From an uncultured Eubacteriales bacterium (GTDB lineage: Bacteria > Bacillota > Clostridia > Christensenellales > UBA1242): a DNA stretch of 64,000 nt. The position numbers and the translations under genes are program-made. Below are positions 63,001 to 64,000 of the stretch, piece by piece. The notes below the pieces were generated by a model, which did no database searches, had not been told where the DNA came from, and saw nothing but the letters and a program-made list of their open reading frames with translations. Numbering within the stretch: position 1 is the stretch's first letter; each line of letters begins with the position of its first letter. The DNA lies in assembly GCA_900551855.1 (NCBI GenBank), contig URXM01000002.1:1-64000 (forward strand). The letters are read 5' to 3'.

Positions 63001-64000
63001 ATTATTGTTGTTAAATGATACACTGTAAGTATTAGGAGTCCACCTTGCATACAATGTTTCACCAGATGTTCTTATCCATTGGCTAGAAGAATTTGTATAG
63101 CCAGAAACTCCAGCAACCAAAGCGCCAGCTTCAGTCAAAACTTTAGTCCCACCTTCAGTATACCAACCACTCAATGTGTATCCAGTATTTGAAGGTTTAG
63201 CATATCCATCAGAAAGTGTTGCTGAATCATATGTAGCAGTCAATGTTTGTACAGATTTTGATGTACCTGTTGTCAAAGCAATTCCATTTGCAGATCCATA
63301 AAATTTGTATTCTACCAAGTCTAAAAATCCTACGCCTTTTTCAGATACTACAGGCACAAAGTTTCTTACCAAACTATTATTGTTCCAAATTTGGAATGAA
63401 TATATTGTCCCCACAAAATATCTTGACTCTCTTGAACCAGACTCATTCAATCCACCCAAAAACATATTATAGTTTGATGTAAATGATCCTTTTGATGACA
63501 AATCGTATATTTGCTTTCCATCAAAGAATGCTGCTTTGTTATTAACAAACAAGCTGTGTTTTGTATTTGTATTATTAGATGCTGCAACAACACTTCCTTG
63601 GTTGTAATATTGCATCCAAACACTTGTCCCTGAATTATTATAAAATGCATAAATATCTGATGATGATGAGTTTGTTCTAGCACCAAACAGCCAATTACCT
63701 GTTGATGAAGCAGAATATTCAACATAAACAGAAATATTGCTACTTGCCTTTATTCCTGTGTCAATATATCCTCCATTAAAGTTAATTCCATCAACAAATT
63801 TATAACTATCCAATTTTACACTATAAGTATTGGCTTTCCAAATTGCATACAAAGTTGTATTTCCCTCAGTGCTATATGTATACTGAGTATTTACTCCAGT
63901 ATAACTTCCTGTTGTAGAATTAGAACTTGTACTCCAATTTATTATTGTGTATCCTGTTCGAGTAAACGCATTTGCATTTTTGGTAGTAAATGTTTGCCCA
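30082..64000 (-). CDS. Giant InlB-repeat surface protein, more than 11,300 aa, N terminus outside window
   Basis: One open frame from the stop at 30082 to the window edge; the codons from 63853 to 64000 continue the same repeat in frame, so the apparent start near 63852 is an internal TTG. The in-window part is ~11,305 residues (about 1.2 MDa). It consists almost wholly of extracellular repeats. Canonical InlB B-repeats (Flg_new: R-T-G-Y-T-F-x-G-W ... L-Y-A-x-W) dominate the first half. Pairs of a MucBP-like unit (G-D-G-S-x-x-x-V-Y-Y-x-R) and a divergent InlB unit (G-Y-x-F ... F-T-M-P) become frequent in the second half. A LamG-like domain and a second module are nested in repeat loops. Very few Cys are seen. 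The C terminus has one membrane helix and a basic tail, without LPXTG. Probable role: adhesion, spacing or cell-cell contact (inferred). Confidence 0.95.
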   Translation of the reverse strand, partial: GQTFTTKNANAFTRTGYTIINWSTSSNSTTGSYTGVNTQYTYSTEGNTTLYAIWKANTYSVKLDSYKFVDGINFNGGYIDTGIKASSNISVYVEYSASSTGNWLFGARTNSSSSDIYAFYNNSGTSVWMQYYNQGSVVAASNNTNTKHSLFVNNKAAFFDGKQIYDLSSKGSFTSNYNMFLGGLNESGSRESRYFVGTIYSFQIWNNNSLVRNFVPVVSEKGVGFLDLVEYKFYGSANGIALTTGTSKSVQTLTATYDSATLSDGYAKPSNTGYTLSGWYTEGGTKVLTEAGALVAGVSGYTNSSSQWIRTSGETLYARWTPNTYSVSFNNNNGAGSMSQQTFTYGQAQALSENKFTRTGYTFNGWSTSSSGSVLYLDKQYVRNLTDSGSITLYAIWTANTYKITLDSKYYASSSSSTGSSVNSAGTSAIWLKYNTGWLSSSSNNETINKIEVPQYTGYEFGGYYVGKTGTGTQIINNLGEIIAPNTQFTADTTIYAKWTANGHTITYNSNYGTNSVVNESIKYNDTFTAKPSNTFTRTGYNFVGWSTDSKNQSFVGLPAGSNFTGSGNLTANTNYVYKIDGSATLYAIWSAKTYSIELVSDGQTSVNTPVTATYDSNVIKKDSNPTSPTSSKTGYTFDGWWTTQSEGGVRVIDVNGAFIAGVSGYTGGSGVWQHDGDITLYARFVATNWTIVLATGDNAESGKIILDQTSMNNGWKYPSGASSSGGYFQVERGVKYDAPYLLPFVGEDGKATATGKQQVVLPGYEFMGWATTLNSNGDNLVKPNDTFTGNLADKTFYAVWKLLSYTITYNTMGGTIDSGAVYSYDVTVSKTLPTVVSKTGYTFAGWKATKVEGNWVKDKIYNNTSLKGMYGNVTLEAQWTINRYQVTFNGHNGSFADGSNKTAWVVYGTKEYYTDSTGTTAYTFLVPTRGGYTFLGYAGEQVPDAVSNTTSLADYIKYENSQFTIMKNWDIANDATLYAVWKTNTYNITYRANGGSGNDKTVTVTFNDTFTTESNSLYSRTGYMFYKWSTSTDAVAGNYQEASKGYTYTTVGDTVLNAIWNANPYTITYHSNFGTETTVVQNVVYDQMFTTYASDTFTRTGYTFAGWSTSKTALSGSYTVAGKEYQYKTASDIPLYAQWTADRVEVVLSADGATIYSPSDYGAISNNTIWVQYDSKSIYNASTGNVTTVPLARKTGYTFKGWYSSANGGTQYINENGALNNNWTISNKTTIYAQWEKTQYTIKYILTGDAVFAKGVSSTQTYYYGDTIYLYDNVDHESVSAQIVLKGYTIGWRATNTTGASSAWENSQSGNVFNGGPITGDYFGNVELTAVLTPITSNITINLVLKGGQGPNSHTAIFDKVVSKIEPLSTQPSEITDAVAWRVGYTFKGFYTAATNGDKIFNADGTVVSNSTVENWLATGGIWKNPNTRVTLYAQWTANTYTLNYTVGTGVDNISISGKSGQILVSGTTQITYGQSVTLNATAKTGYTIQNWTAGTSANPTAQVGSVSGSVATHTFTFDESLFGSGIQYLPTSTVYYVASHSNAAEVSYKIQYKTQNKDGTYSDPTLKVQGKAQTDSKLTIEQVLAAVGEINGYQYAANRYYVGGSTTAAGSNVQEFTVRGDGTLIIELDYNYSTYTITYTFANGEDGTWINGSTATQQYNIHSDFNLKGVNDVIRIGYVLTGWTPNGQGNWGTSVLKQGSAVSNGKYGNVTLTGVWTAQTYSISYNLNNGAWTQGYTAPTSYTYTSGAVTLPAATDVNRTGYSFSGWTETFTIKNWYNGFINLKTGAFGPDSGYPNSIYSEAISLRAGVTYTITGGNANVRWRIFDFSGNYKGALSSASAYTATEDCVAYIMFFEGASADEKNCVITASSKASSIPTQSLGNRNYIANWTANKIEVTLNVNDSTSGNGSTTATITPSLTNSKVYIKYDSKDIYESSSSSTTIKPVASRNGYSFNGWYTAASNGTKVIDASGSLLSNWTTATPTTLYAQWTANTYTITLNGNGGSITSLTAGSNISVATANSKLTATFDKSGTFTAGLSRAGYTFKGWFKEDGSAVTGLVNGTISGREGVYTSTNTSVLNLANSGNIDIYAIWEANYVEVILNVNKGSGSTTPTVAHTTLYVKYDAKYSEAIYDKANSATTKIGLVNASRDGYNFSGWWTAQSSGTQITNDSTVGAGVSYDEATGTYKITLYAHWTPKQFTVTYFKNFGDTTTSAADSTKATFDQKYTVLNVNNSQFNFEVEGWTFQYWANSSTGGTIYNPGEITYTINGNLNLYAIRQANSYTVTYDGNDGQYQGTAKLKDGMNKVVEYYYNEKVDISSRYDRTGYAFASWNTKADGTGTTISDSNNIGLVATQGGNITLYAIWTPGAVDYTVYHYVQTIDAAINNRTEFTVSDMSNYSLNGSAETKQGASGSTISIDTINSYYKTIAGFTKSSTVVTNANNTFVIQADGSLKIYLLYTRNAYSMSIEMQTGIESVSATARDGQTSKTRTLTGNTASKTTTFSGIYYGEIVTVSAGLVAGYINPAFAVVSPEDLALSSNSFNMPSSNVSLTVSATAGQVSYKINVYLMDVNGQYPDDNNPSSVITDGLVGLVDTEITISSTVYTKAGFSFDSNKTTEADMKKVLTATYSDGKVVGTTVFKLYYSRNQYTLTIKPNGGTYNGQSTDTTVTEYFEKTYTVENPVRTGYTFTNWTLTGGFGSLSGQTFTFGAGNSVLTANWNANTVEVTLNLNYAETTKSIPSYVGTNGTVYITYDSKNIYAGRTGESYPYVAEGEVITPKAQRNGYNFLGWFDEATAGNMIINSNGVLENNWTQSSLDGKVLYAHWEEIYYEITYVTEGGTLDSSAILSYSIESTGALPSITKVGYTFINWRATEVEGNWTLNTEYPIGKALGGMYGKVTLTAIWKANAYKITLDGNKGDGTTNVSITPSNGLVYIAYADTSFYTARTAETFPNAVSGEIVKPMASRDGYTFNGWWSETTGGVQVVSNAGVLLANANGFTDANGNWTLTSDTTLHAQWIAKNNIVVTFDDNITTSYEKDNVSVNPSSKVVTFNSNYGELAEATRTGYTFAGWYKEAACTNLITADTRVEDFNNHTLYAKWTANTLTVTYTTQNVSVDDSSTKQLATHSANITATFTANAGYTLPSSIIVKVGSSVIDSGYTYSRTNENKTATLTINRGYINENVEVIITGVAGINTVTFNLTNINHTGAESATSGVAYSAYLHRVYGYDLPNTITVKVNGQDKAVNTDYTYVIDSDKQNATITIFADKVVGNIVISGTGVAKTPTVTFDVNGGSVGTASKVVTFDDVYGTLPEPTKTGYTFGGWYTEKLANNADVSGKTKVEETTKVTREENHTLFAYWTAKTVEVHIANISGTDSEGTVMGAGSGDYRASYKTGDVITLSYSPKMNGENAMFSFSKWVLGSTWDSLTLADGMYAISETDTENRTTIEIRACYTVTFTATAVTDGKVADATGGVVNIGGGEGTPTGATVSTSWPTSDLSFAPNIFATANNGYRFDGWFTNSACTGDAVSTSANLQYAISHGHTNLYAKFTAIDYTINYVLNGGAWVIGFNPVTSYKITQSVSLPVVANLTKLGYTFAGWYESEGLTGNAVTEISVGNTGDKTFYAKWTANTYTINLDSNGSTVAGTASVEAVYETTTRLTITNPQKTGYTFAGWTTELNGGEVVIGTDGTLVNYVSGYTKDGKWARAEETTLYASWVAHTYIITFNGNGHTSGTMNDLQMTYGVAKNLTKNAFARTGYSFLGWAESAVGEVVYTDEMQVINLTTEDNDTIELFAKWGANTDTPYTVTIYQANTSGTYDAVIPTTDNRTGTSDATITFITSNTSITIDGKKYDYAGFSYDSTKTGITNETVTTISADGTTNIVVYFSRNQYTLTIDTNGGTYAESSTTIRQYYQTTYTVLEVSREGHTFTGWTFNGVGMFVPASNLYTFGAGNDRLTANWDVDSYTLTLTKDEGFESVTATGDGVTGGTNGVYQVVYGTSVTISYKLYGGFNFKGYESADVSVVDNAFVMPAKAVTVNLTSNENDYIIRFNLNGGTGASQTSDLQAKYDTPIKLTTIAALGWSKQGYAFKGWATSAESTVVAHTDGQEVSRLAESGVYNLYAIWGANSYKITFNGNNSTSGTMTALPVEYNTQITLTKNAYAKTGYTFLGWSENSSATSADYVDQATFTYLKADDMELFAVWSENSYTLTLDANDANYQGNAVLIEGKSKTQTLKYTQQADLSSIYTRTGYTFAGWANDAKATTPDYLTTDKPTGLVETNGGSKTLYAVWAAADVNYKVVYYGQSFDAAMNDLTDFTVDNRNNFVVIETETKTAKTDSVATYEFKSIDGFTSLDTMLTNSGNNSLVVLADGSLEIYLLYTRNSKNVSVEIGTGITSVDISFSTREDGLSFSSNDDVEVFFGETLTITTVVKVGYSTNATVELVGVTATSTNPTTFTMPNNEVTINVSTTPNNNTPYKVYHYKENLAGGFDLAETENLTGTTDTLATAVVKDYENYTHDASVDGTKLSGNIAGDGSLELYVYYKLDTYELTLTADEHVKGVAANGVGVSLKENNVYTIKVTAKVELSYTSIDVGYSFARWAVEGSAVTVSNNTFTMPASNLTINAVSEAVGYQVIYNGNNGLVNGDETYNQKVIFDEPTTILSANVATRTGYTFLNWNTQPNGTGDVYVAGSAYTHTTTTNLVLYAIWQANTYDVIYNSNNGESQTKVDTDGATYDSEYTFLANTTENGMGWTKTGHTFLGWSENSGATEAEYTVGSKLMYRVDKDLTLYAVWKANTYNIVYDANTISSNQTALYGNVEGSTSSTPATYGQSVTVADNGFSITGYDFLGWDTNKNATAPTYTAENKTFVYNTVGDTTLYAIWQAKTIEITVQKDGATVETLSVVYGTDYTSQKLIADVSKYNKTGYNLTGFFTTANGGTMLFDNSGVLQNNATAETIITDNGIWAYATNMTIHANYSPKAYTVTFDVTTTMPEDIVPTLPDNKNTKTVYYDQTFGEDNFWPTPTLAGYYFDGWSTSNMYRALAMQQYANIYLGFEINASITEEQIASVEAIVRKQEQTDGKTYIFSRGEGQEAVNYVYVERNTDNNQPTTTLVDVTVVENSYIRAETEITSDKYFFADLEDDNAITVYATWIGRTDIAYTLYYLMEELNPKTDENVDKVIVSGNKEYPELSEGQYVNYNGTTYIVKVVEPHTDALVADKVFNYIREYDYTGFKYSAYEYQDDSIDGDGSTRIYAFYTRQNYTLTLATSKGISSVEATGVGVSGGADGVYTVKYQAEVTLIATEKAGYKFNEWVNQAGYTEVEVVENKFTMPDTTLGVYLTATATAQEVNYYVEYYQQNIADNNYTIFRSRQTERGTTDTLVDITKYSSTVYEGFVYDHYTVGIVDVEGEEANGSLNINGEGNLIIRLYYTRNSYNVILSANKGIESVSLTGSATVTNIGNTYSVRFGDTITLSATENAGYTFANWTKDEGCANVNITNANSKNATFTMPAGNVMLTANATANTDTAYQVNYYVQKADKTFVLDSEFDEYSISTNTAGKTGTTDTLAPIDTLSEITYTGMKYSYYTITRTGVTEPEINGSLNIDGDGMLVINLYYVRETYKLTLNTSVGIATVTANVGTGISKAEEENTYDVMYNINVQLGHTLTADGYEFTGWVDSAEDNKVVVDSSERFVMPTRSVVLTATANANLYTITLHGNGGLTADSKDTFDVSATYDANVTLPVNPFTKPGYTFLGWSTTEGEDAEIVYENQATFKYEIADDSDLYAVWGENTYTIVYNSNNGSGTIADTVATYDTAVQLNANTFTRTGYTFAGWSTDPKATSFENVANATTKGIYFDGTNYSAYNLTEQGTITIYAIWSENSYTLTLDGNDDIGLYQGSAELIDGKSATQTLKYETENADLTSVYTRTGYTFVSWNTEANGSGTSYLANETPNKLVSTNGGKITLYAIWKAVEVNYKVVVYEQKIDASSDEKNDTNFTSVSSETYTALTDSSITVSDYVVVKTGFEYAGFTTNKGNSVIVVADGSLEISLWYTRNTYSLTVNKVSGDNGIASVEGSGAYDYDKQVTISATINEGYTFAGFTSSNPDLIANITSGWTTQGNVYSYTFKMPAGDVVLTASTTKNANTKFNIVYLFESLEGKFVEDESLSATFAKVGYGPTESVITREMIEEANKGSEETGSIPTVKGFKFTNFGILNGETYYSVTINGDGSSVVNVYYARMSYTFTVNYYYVDTTTPITSAFSITLKHEETYSKDSPVIIGYTADRDSVSCKIDGDNIVENVYYTANKYTITYDANGGEISPSTQEFTIENDINLAQPTRTGFTFAYWLVTKVDTETSFHMDEQFTTMVNKGAYGNVTLTAQWKAETNTITYHLSNVELVSGPENNEIASGVDFEAEVSANTGWTLPTTITVVINERTLDADADEYTYENGTISIDGELVVGDIEITVTATANRYNAIINTTNTTVSVDNTDYKDSITQEVATGTTLTIYAKANTGYGRSGIVFTVTAGKATISEVSEENGVYSVEVSDYTDTFTIMATATINNYTLTINPVGGNYEGSTEVVEITKNYNDTLTISDPVLTGYSFKGWTLTATAGGEATGSFVDGTYTFGAGNDTLTANWEVNRYKVVIDLNDSVAGNGSTIATSSVGTVNNGKVELYVTYGTTYAEMYLNSVVTAEEIAYSIDDIVVEREGYTFNGFYTERIILGSSVSGQKISASTSFATANNDTVIYAYWTTNDNTTYTVYHRQANVGVYDNFTDENTTLVDTDDLTGETDSVVTPATKNYDGFKSPVVQELTITADGKASITYYYAREEYSLTLEAGNGVASIGATGTGLIEQVAEGDVNAKVYLVQYYATVSLTATAKTGYSMTGFEGYEVNGLQLTEENTMATATMTMPNSTVQLVATASANRYVVRLNVNAENDNVVSANADAQVVDGIITLYGEYDGTYGTLYTADGKAVTLASLALKRTGHTFAGWFTTAIEADADTTSATEITATDKFTLTAESEIYAYWTINSYTLTAQYVYSQDSIEGIAGTKAFEDKSITVKYNTEAYIDSPVLYGYKADQTRVGYANMPAGDKTITVTYTANEYTITYDELGGTISGVAGTDYTTTYTKEVVINLPTVKKEGYTFTGWKVTTAGSDLALGNWKEGDIYSENSIPAGMYGNVTLTAVWTENTNTAYTINIWKQTTAGGDNYEKQVVTRNDGTTDREITVVKSGTGVSVKDVIYAPDGFTYEETKTTSNNTVEGKFIVKADGTLEIDVYFARNQYTLTINKQEGISSVKVNDAEFTTGQFYYEASIKIDVEVAKGYAWNNFAVSGTELTGFDASALSQTVTMGLGDATLTAQATIRSFTLTIDPAEGLYNGSEEIFKVTQNYASTYTVLTPAREGYTFTDWNKSANFYGNLQESENGYVYTFGVGDDTLTATWEANRYAVILNLNDSNFNNGSTTATVEVMTNGNVDLKTLINKGTLTLYATYDSDYSILYTSAKGTDYVEFADILAFTRDGYDFVKWSSNVDGNDEILSSEMCDTTVATTIYAIWNAKPFTLTVDKVDNVSVDVVGATPVAETENQYTVVFDSNVTLTANVDAGYHFKNWTVDEVEKSTELTYNFKYQTASDITIRANIEANQYTIHYDPNGGEGMIADQTATYGVSINLSDGAGFSRNGYTLTGWAYEKQNYSLGASVSDLTTIENGKVTIKAVWEANAYNVVFDTNEGSTVEDLSAVYDKAVEIVGETTKVGYNFLGWSTENGDSANFNTVSSIEGYADLTAYLIGENAEAGIYKFNSKYYVFNLTSERDGEVVVYAIWAVGVANYRIEYYLENLEGGYTTADETYSKTIESTTGTEVEIEQLTIEGFTVDLNNENTVLSGIVAGDSSLVLRLYYTRNTYTVEFVTPSLGIKSVSGNGSYKYDASVEISVEVSDGYELAQITYGEDGVLTADDLPYTFNISENMTFVVTVTALPYEYKVRFNFENLAGDGYDTDPEVADETFTALVDKEITYDMISEKLVEFDGFTYDRMETGLTVKPSVEDPTIVNVYYTRNSYTLTLQTTKGVESLSAQTNAYVVEITEDVPENEKQYSVKFGATVNLVYKIRQGFEFDGWSSEIVTGDAETGYMIASMPSQNLTIYINATTLKVNFKVHYYLEKMSSSGGDDFENDYVYDSEEIKQGYTDEVIESVEDLNLKTFTGFTYSTFEDGVVITGDGNAVLKVYYLRSSINLTVSMTEGIAKVVATASGEDGAYTISKEFTAQETISVKYGARVEFTYQLVEVDGKSGYTFAGWTGGVQEDAGTYYITVGVEALSVSATATNNPYVITFHGNGGKYIRVVEEAEGEDDNAVTEELTELTQNVVYNRNVKLNANLFSYVGYIFQGWSTDPKGGVEYTDEQEFVYEIIGGLDLYAVWKPVKYNVEYNGNGGEGTMTGHTDVLYGSELTLNKNQFTLTGYTFNGWSYEADDTQIVTISKDTATVSNLTATNGKTVVLYAVWLENTYTLTYNSNYSSVTTEVEDKLSDPETYKYTQDIVLKDASATELQFAVKGYKFVGWTKDPKGTETLLHVGEIVNRLTDVAGGNIVLYAVWTPIAYNIAFDNNGGTGEMANIKNVLYDTEVKLTKATFTKTGYDFAGWTYIDDEGASHDYVDEDTVKNLTAVDGKTVMLVAKWTATVYTITYLPNEGTFDSSLTLEADGSYKQTFTIEEDITLIDGTKLTKVGYTLIGYTYSEVEGNWSEVTDGDISFEILDGNMISKGVYGNVTLQAKWLVNQYTLTINYKYEGAEEYFDTYTAEVDYGAEYSVMSPSIEGYTPTPATVSGFMDSVDGKVVEVVYSANVYDVTFDLNDQTGSSTAEISYNTVKVVYDSTYAEAYVEVEDAENLTVGLPTPTRTGYTFIGWYLNADLNEAGLITGETVVKITSATTLFAKWTADSNTKYTVEYKFESLDDAEVYELNETLQPSLEGFGTTDTQVTEEMVMALTSNAYPTISGFTFDRTILATITADGNAVVTVLYSRNYYTLTLSIEDGISVFTASAQGTSQVEDFYISVVDENIYRVRFEANVVLYNEISDTGYIFGEYTSNEIDLSDLEDGSFKMISGNAEVTATTDPKPYTITFYGNDGTTTEGLSSYTQSGEDVVYKASVTLTENLFAREGYTFYGWALTEEDADNRVVDYIDKDNFVMTTYSENVDLYAVWRPIGYDLTLEGDAGIDISKAVVVVNGEKIELEDKMLVNYGSMVRVYYTYTDENGTTTTLRGGYDFAGFMIGESVVGTGEYYEFEFHGNTVVTLTTTPRTDTRFKVVYQIKDFVTVGYTDIEEVIFKNGTTDIAVSNEYLMSLNAIKTYEGYIYTAFADQLGSSTVTIKYGNDTEEGYATTIYIKYNRLPYKLTLNTSVGVQSFIPVETISGTITRIEQDYQVFYETPFNLSLTMFNGYTFDSFTVVAQKAQGSVDLDDGEEWTLTAGEGGYYYGDVKVLSLVYDAESGVYVVEMPAYNITISTNSSANTYQIIYHRNLNDEDTETAEDDVVFDTAYTIKHANTLTWSKPGYEFVGWANSKENADLGNVVYSYVDTNDLPFDAYTYDYDTELWAVWTATDNDYTIEYYFETLDGQFKIDDTFTKVYTGKTDDFVEYETIDKYGFEFDAENENNVLSGNILPNDALVLKVYYKRIWYTLTVNGDIGIMSISAESDYISEESYAEAKFTAKVKHGATITLGFELNPGYRFDKYQESSSTGVDVSSGTFTMPISDISINLMTTANTYHITFKGNGGTYFDEVESVEKDSYTQDFVYMTSSYLTAVKFERDGYTFKNWTITVDAETTLTLEDQELFEYNVVGDLEAVAVWEANPDTKYTVNYYAQKIDGSYELVDTIELQGYTNTEITDEMVQAGFAQVDIAREGYIYNGIREDAPVISGDGLTVVNVEYNLASFDVVFDLTDESGEVATGISSVEFVYNTTEGEDKTVAVSNGTTVSVQYTANFKIKVETLAGYTLKQVVITAFEFSDTFTAEDADEFGYINFVMPTNALEVKVEIETETYTITYHKNLNGDDTTTQYVRYMQENVQLSEMFVETGYTLLGWSDSVGGQKVVYEVGGVIDVYDRTEGLDLYGIWEANKYTIKYNGNTSVGTIEDQVVSYNELVELADGSAFEKTGFTFKGWSLNADTKTAIEVDSKDEIQHSGIYYVTGEDKYYALNLAGETVQNSEVTIYAYWEALKYKVTLAFAEDSDTTYEVGEFEYEQEYNLPAFNTLNWTNVGYEFVGWYYLNDEGERVEIRCGKDETPAVSNLTLVEGKEVMIYAIWGKGMTTFKIRILLQTLNGNYGETEGNYVDVEGNQIETETTVTSETAYNTFIYGTEYQNITGFAYDESHEQDRKVVAGNGTTTVLVYYARQYYELTINKGTNIESVSITTSTNSHSINREDKGYVVYNVKYEDKVTMSLQEAAGYDNGYFEIDIASSVAGAKLEADGVSLYMKGQQDDVQLAGNITVNTFAVANKDTRYTIEVYKQNLNSEYDSTPTYTTYSTGETGTEIDQDAVKALVEGNESFDFNGFAYATTSFANGNIIAGDGSTVVRLYYTREHYELTLNIINSNAVVTDAIDSRYLFEEEITLVFTLNKGYSLDKDTEFTITNVDGEPVEGITFEVSEADNDLGTKDYTVVIKMPYQNITLNVLPETNKDTVYKVVYMFQTIDLGTSYEELEEYPSVIKTGETEHIITIEDLELDSIMVEGFALNHTSVDTSEVAIAGDGSTIVYVYYDRVKHTVSVEFIDEMNGMVDDSFSIMVNGAPAVGSGVYEYSVAYGQTIEVTFELSAGFTFAGYEVNGELQIENVNGEKLTYTMGDEDITITITIIANNNTQYKLEYYREQLVGDSGATVFEKAFEATKTGTTHQYFAPERIMSDFIENVANVAGYQEGMFTGFDYAYYTVTAAGEDATDFAYIAGDGSTVFKFYYIRKMINISIEYDKDQIASVSGEGSYAYGSEVTVTATAKPGYKFDHWLIDGEEIREEEYTFVIDKEVDIELVVVSDVGEAKYVVEHYFEVLDEGYEMRYSDEMTGVTESEIDVDSLIKTEGGFEYSHTENGEAPYYVMGDGSTVVRIYYNLKSVTFTVSYSSGIKSVTVEGYNSADDLELIGYDPVGMVYTYQSKYTKRLSLSVELEAGYELYGWVLNNNKTPENNSNQSRGYLFDVINENFTLKAVAITKQITIRFNPNNGTSEVIEMQAYYNTTIRLRENTFTNGNKIFLGWALSEGGEIVYFDGDEITVDFDNDLNLYAIWEEREASNWWIYIVIGLLILLILIIIILLIIRKKKNEKRKIMSKQ
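30085..30198 (-). other. C-terminal membrane anchor of the giant protein
   Basis: After the last repeat (ending LNLYAIWEE) come NWW, a ~21-residue Ile/Leu helix, and the basic tail RKKKNEKRKIMSKQ. This is a stop-transfer anchor with the repeats outside and the C terminus inside. Confidence 0.9.
33432..33494 (-). repeat. Shared loop insertion, copy C
   Basis: Codes for GIYYVTGEDKYYALNLAGE inside an InlB repeat; copies at 40575-40635 and 46405-46460. Confidence 0.7.
40575..40635 (-). repeat. Shared loop insertion, copy B
   Basis: Codes for GIYKFNSKYYVFNLTSE at the same place in an InlB repeat as the other two copies. Confidence 0.7.
45855..46370 (-). repeat. Higher-order cassette, copy 3
   Basis: An InlB repeat with Y-Q-G-S-A-E-L and N-G-G-K-I-T-L-Y-A-I-W, followed by a MucBP-like unit ending VVADGSLEISLWYTRN. 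Same order as 50850-51385 and 56600-57140. Confidence 0.7.
46405..46460 (-). repeat. Shared loop insertion, copy A
   Basis: Codes for GIYFDGTNYSAYNLTEQG within an InlB repeat. Confidence 0.7.
48560..48905 (-). other. Long helical-looking insertion inside an InlB repeat
   Basis: Between the G-W strand (AGYYFDGWSTS) and the closing strand (ITVYATW) the protein runs ~110 residues with a Met/Gln/Ala-rich, probably helical part (MYRALAMQQYANIYL, ITEEQIASVEAIVRKQEQ) and a Val/Thr-rich part. It matches nothing I know. Confidence 0.55.
50850..51385 (-). repeat. Higher-order cassette, copy 2
   Basis: Contains Y-Q-G-N-A-V-L and N-G-G-S-K-T-L-Y-A-V-W and ends VLADGSLEIYLLYTRN; parallel to copies 1 and 3. 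Confidence 0.7.
56600..57140 (-). repeat. Higher-order cassette, copy 1
   Basis: Contains Y-Q-G-T-A-K-L and Q-G-G-N-I-T-L-Y-A-I-W and ends IQADGSLKIYLLYTRN. Confidence 0.7.
58353..58686 (-). other. Nested non-repeat module in the giant protein
   Basis: Inside an InlB repeat, between GYSFSGWTE and NRNYIANWTAN, lie ~110 residues: NWYNGFINLKTGAFG, SIYSEAISLRAGVTYTITG, NVRWRIFDFSGNYKG, EDCVAYIMFF. The pattern (stated context, then a sensation-like beta sandwich) resembles small beta modules of phage tail-fibre and carbohydrate-binding proteins, but no family is certain. It holds two of the rare Cys. Confidence 0.6.
63285..63804 (-). other. LamG/concanavalin-like domain nested in an InlB repeat
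   Basis: About 173 residues: INFNGGYIDTGIKASSNISV, NWLFGARTNSSSSDIYAFY, KHSLFVNNKAAFFDGKQIYD, NMFLGGLNESGS and YFVGTIYSFQIWNNNSLVRN, ending with VPVVSEKGVGFLDLVEYKFY. Strand order and the GTIYSFQIW hallmark fit LamG-like jelly rolls of gut bacterial surface proteins, which often bind glycans. It sits in the first loop of an InlB repeat. Confidence 0.75.

Larger units (their letters stand above)
30199..64000 (-). repeat. Protein-coding repeat array (InlB, divergent InlB and MucBP-like units)
   Basis: Units of ~70-90 codons run through the whole gene. By length this means roughly 130-160 units (an estimate, not a count). Copies are diverged at the DNA level, though short stretches such as the one coding for RTGYTFAGW recur almost unchanged (for example near 46520, 51240 and 52990). 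Confidence 0.85.

Noticed and set aside
63850..63852. TTG at 63852 as the start of the giant gene
   Set aside because: The frame continues upstream to the window edge with an in-frame InlB repeat (NAFTRTGYTI, GNTTLYAIW), so this is an internal Leu codon.
30199..64000. CRISPR array or satellite DNA
   Set aside because: The periodicity is at the protein level; there are no short identical direct repeats with unique spacers.
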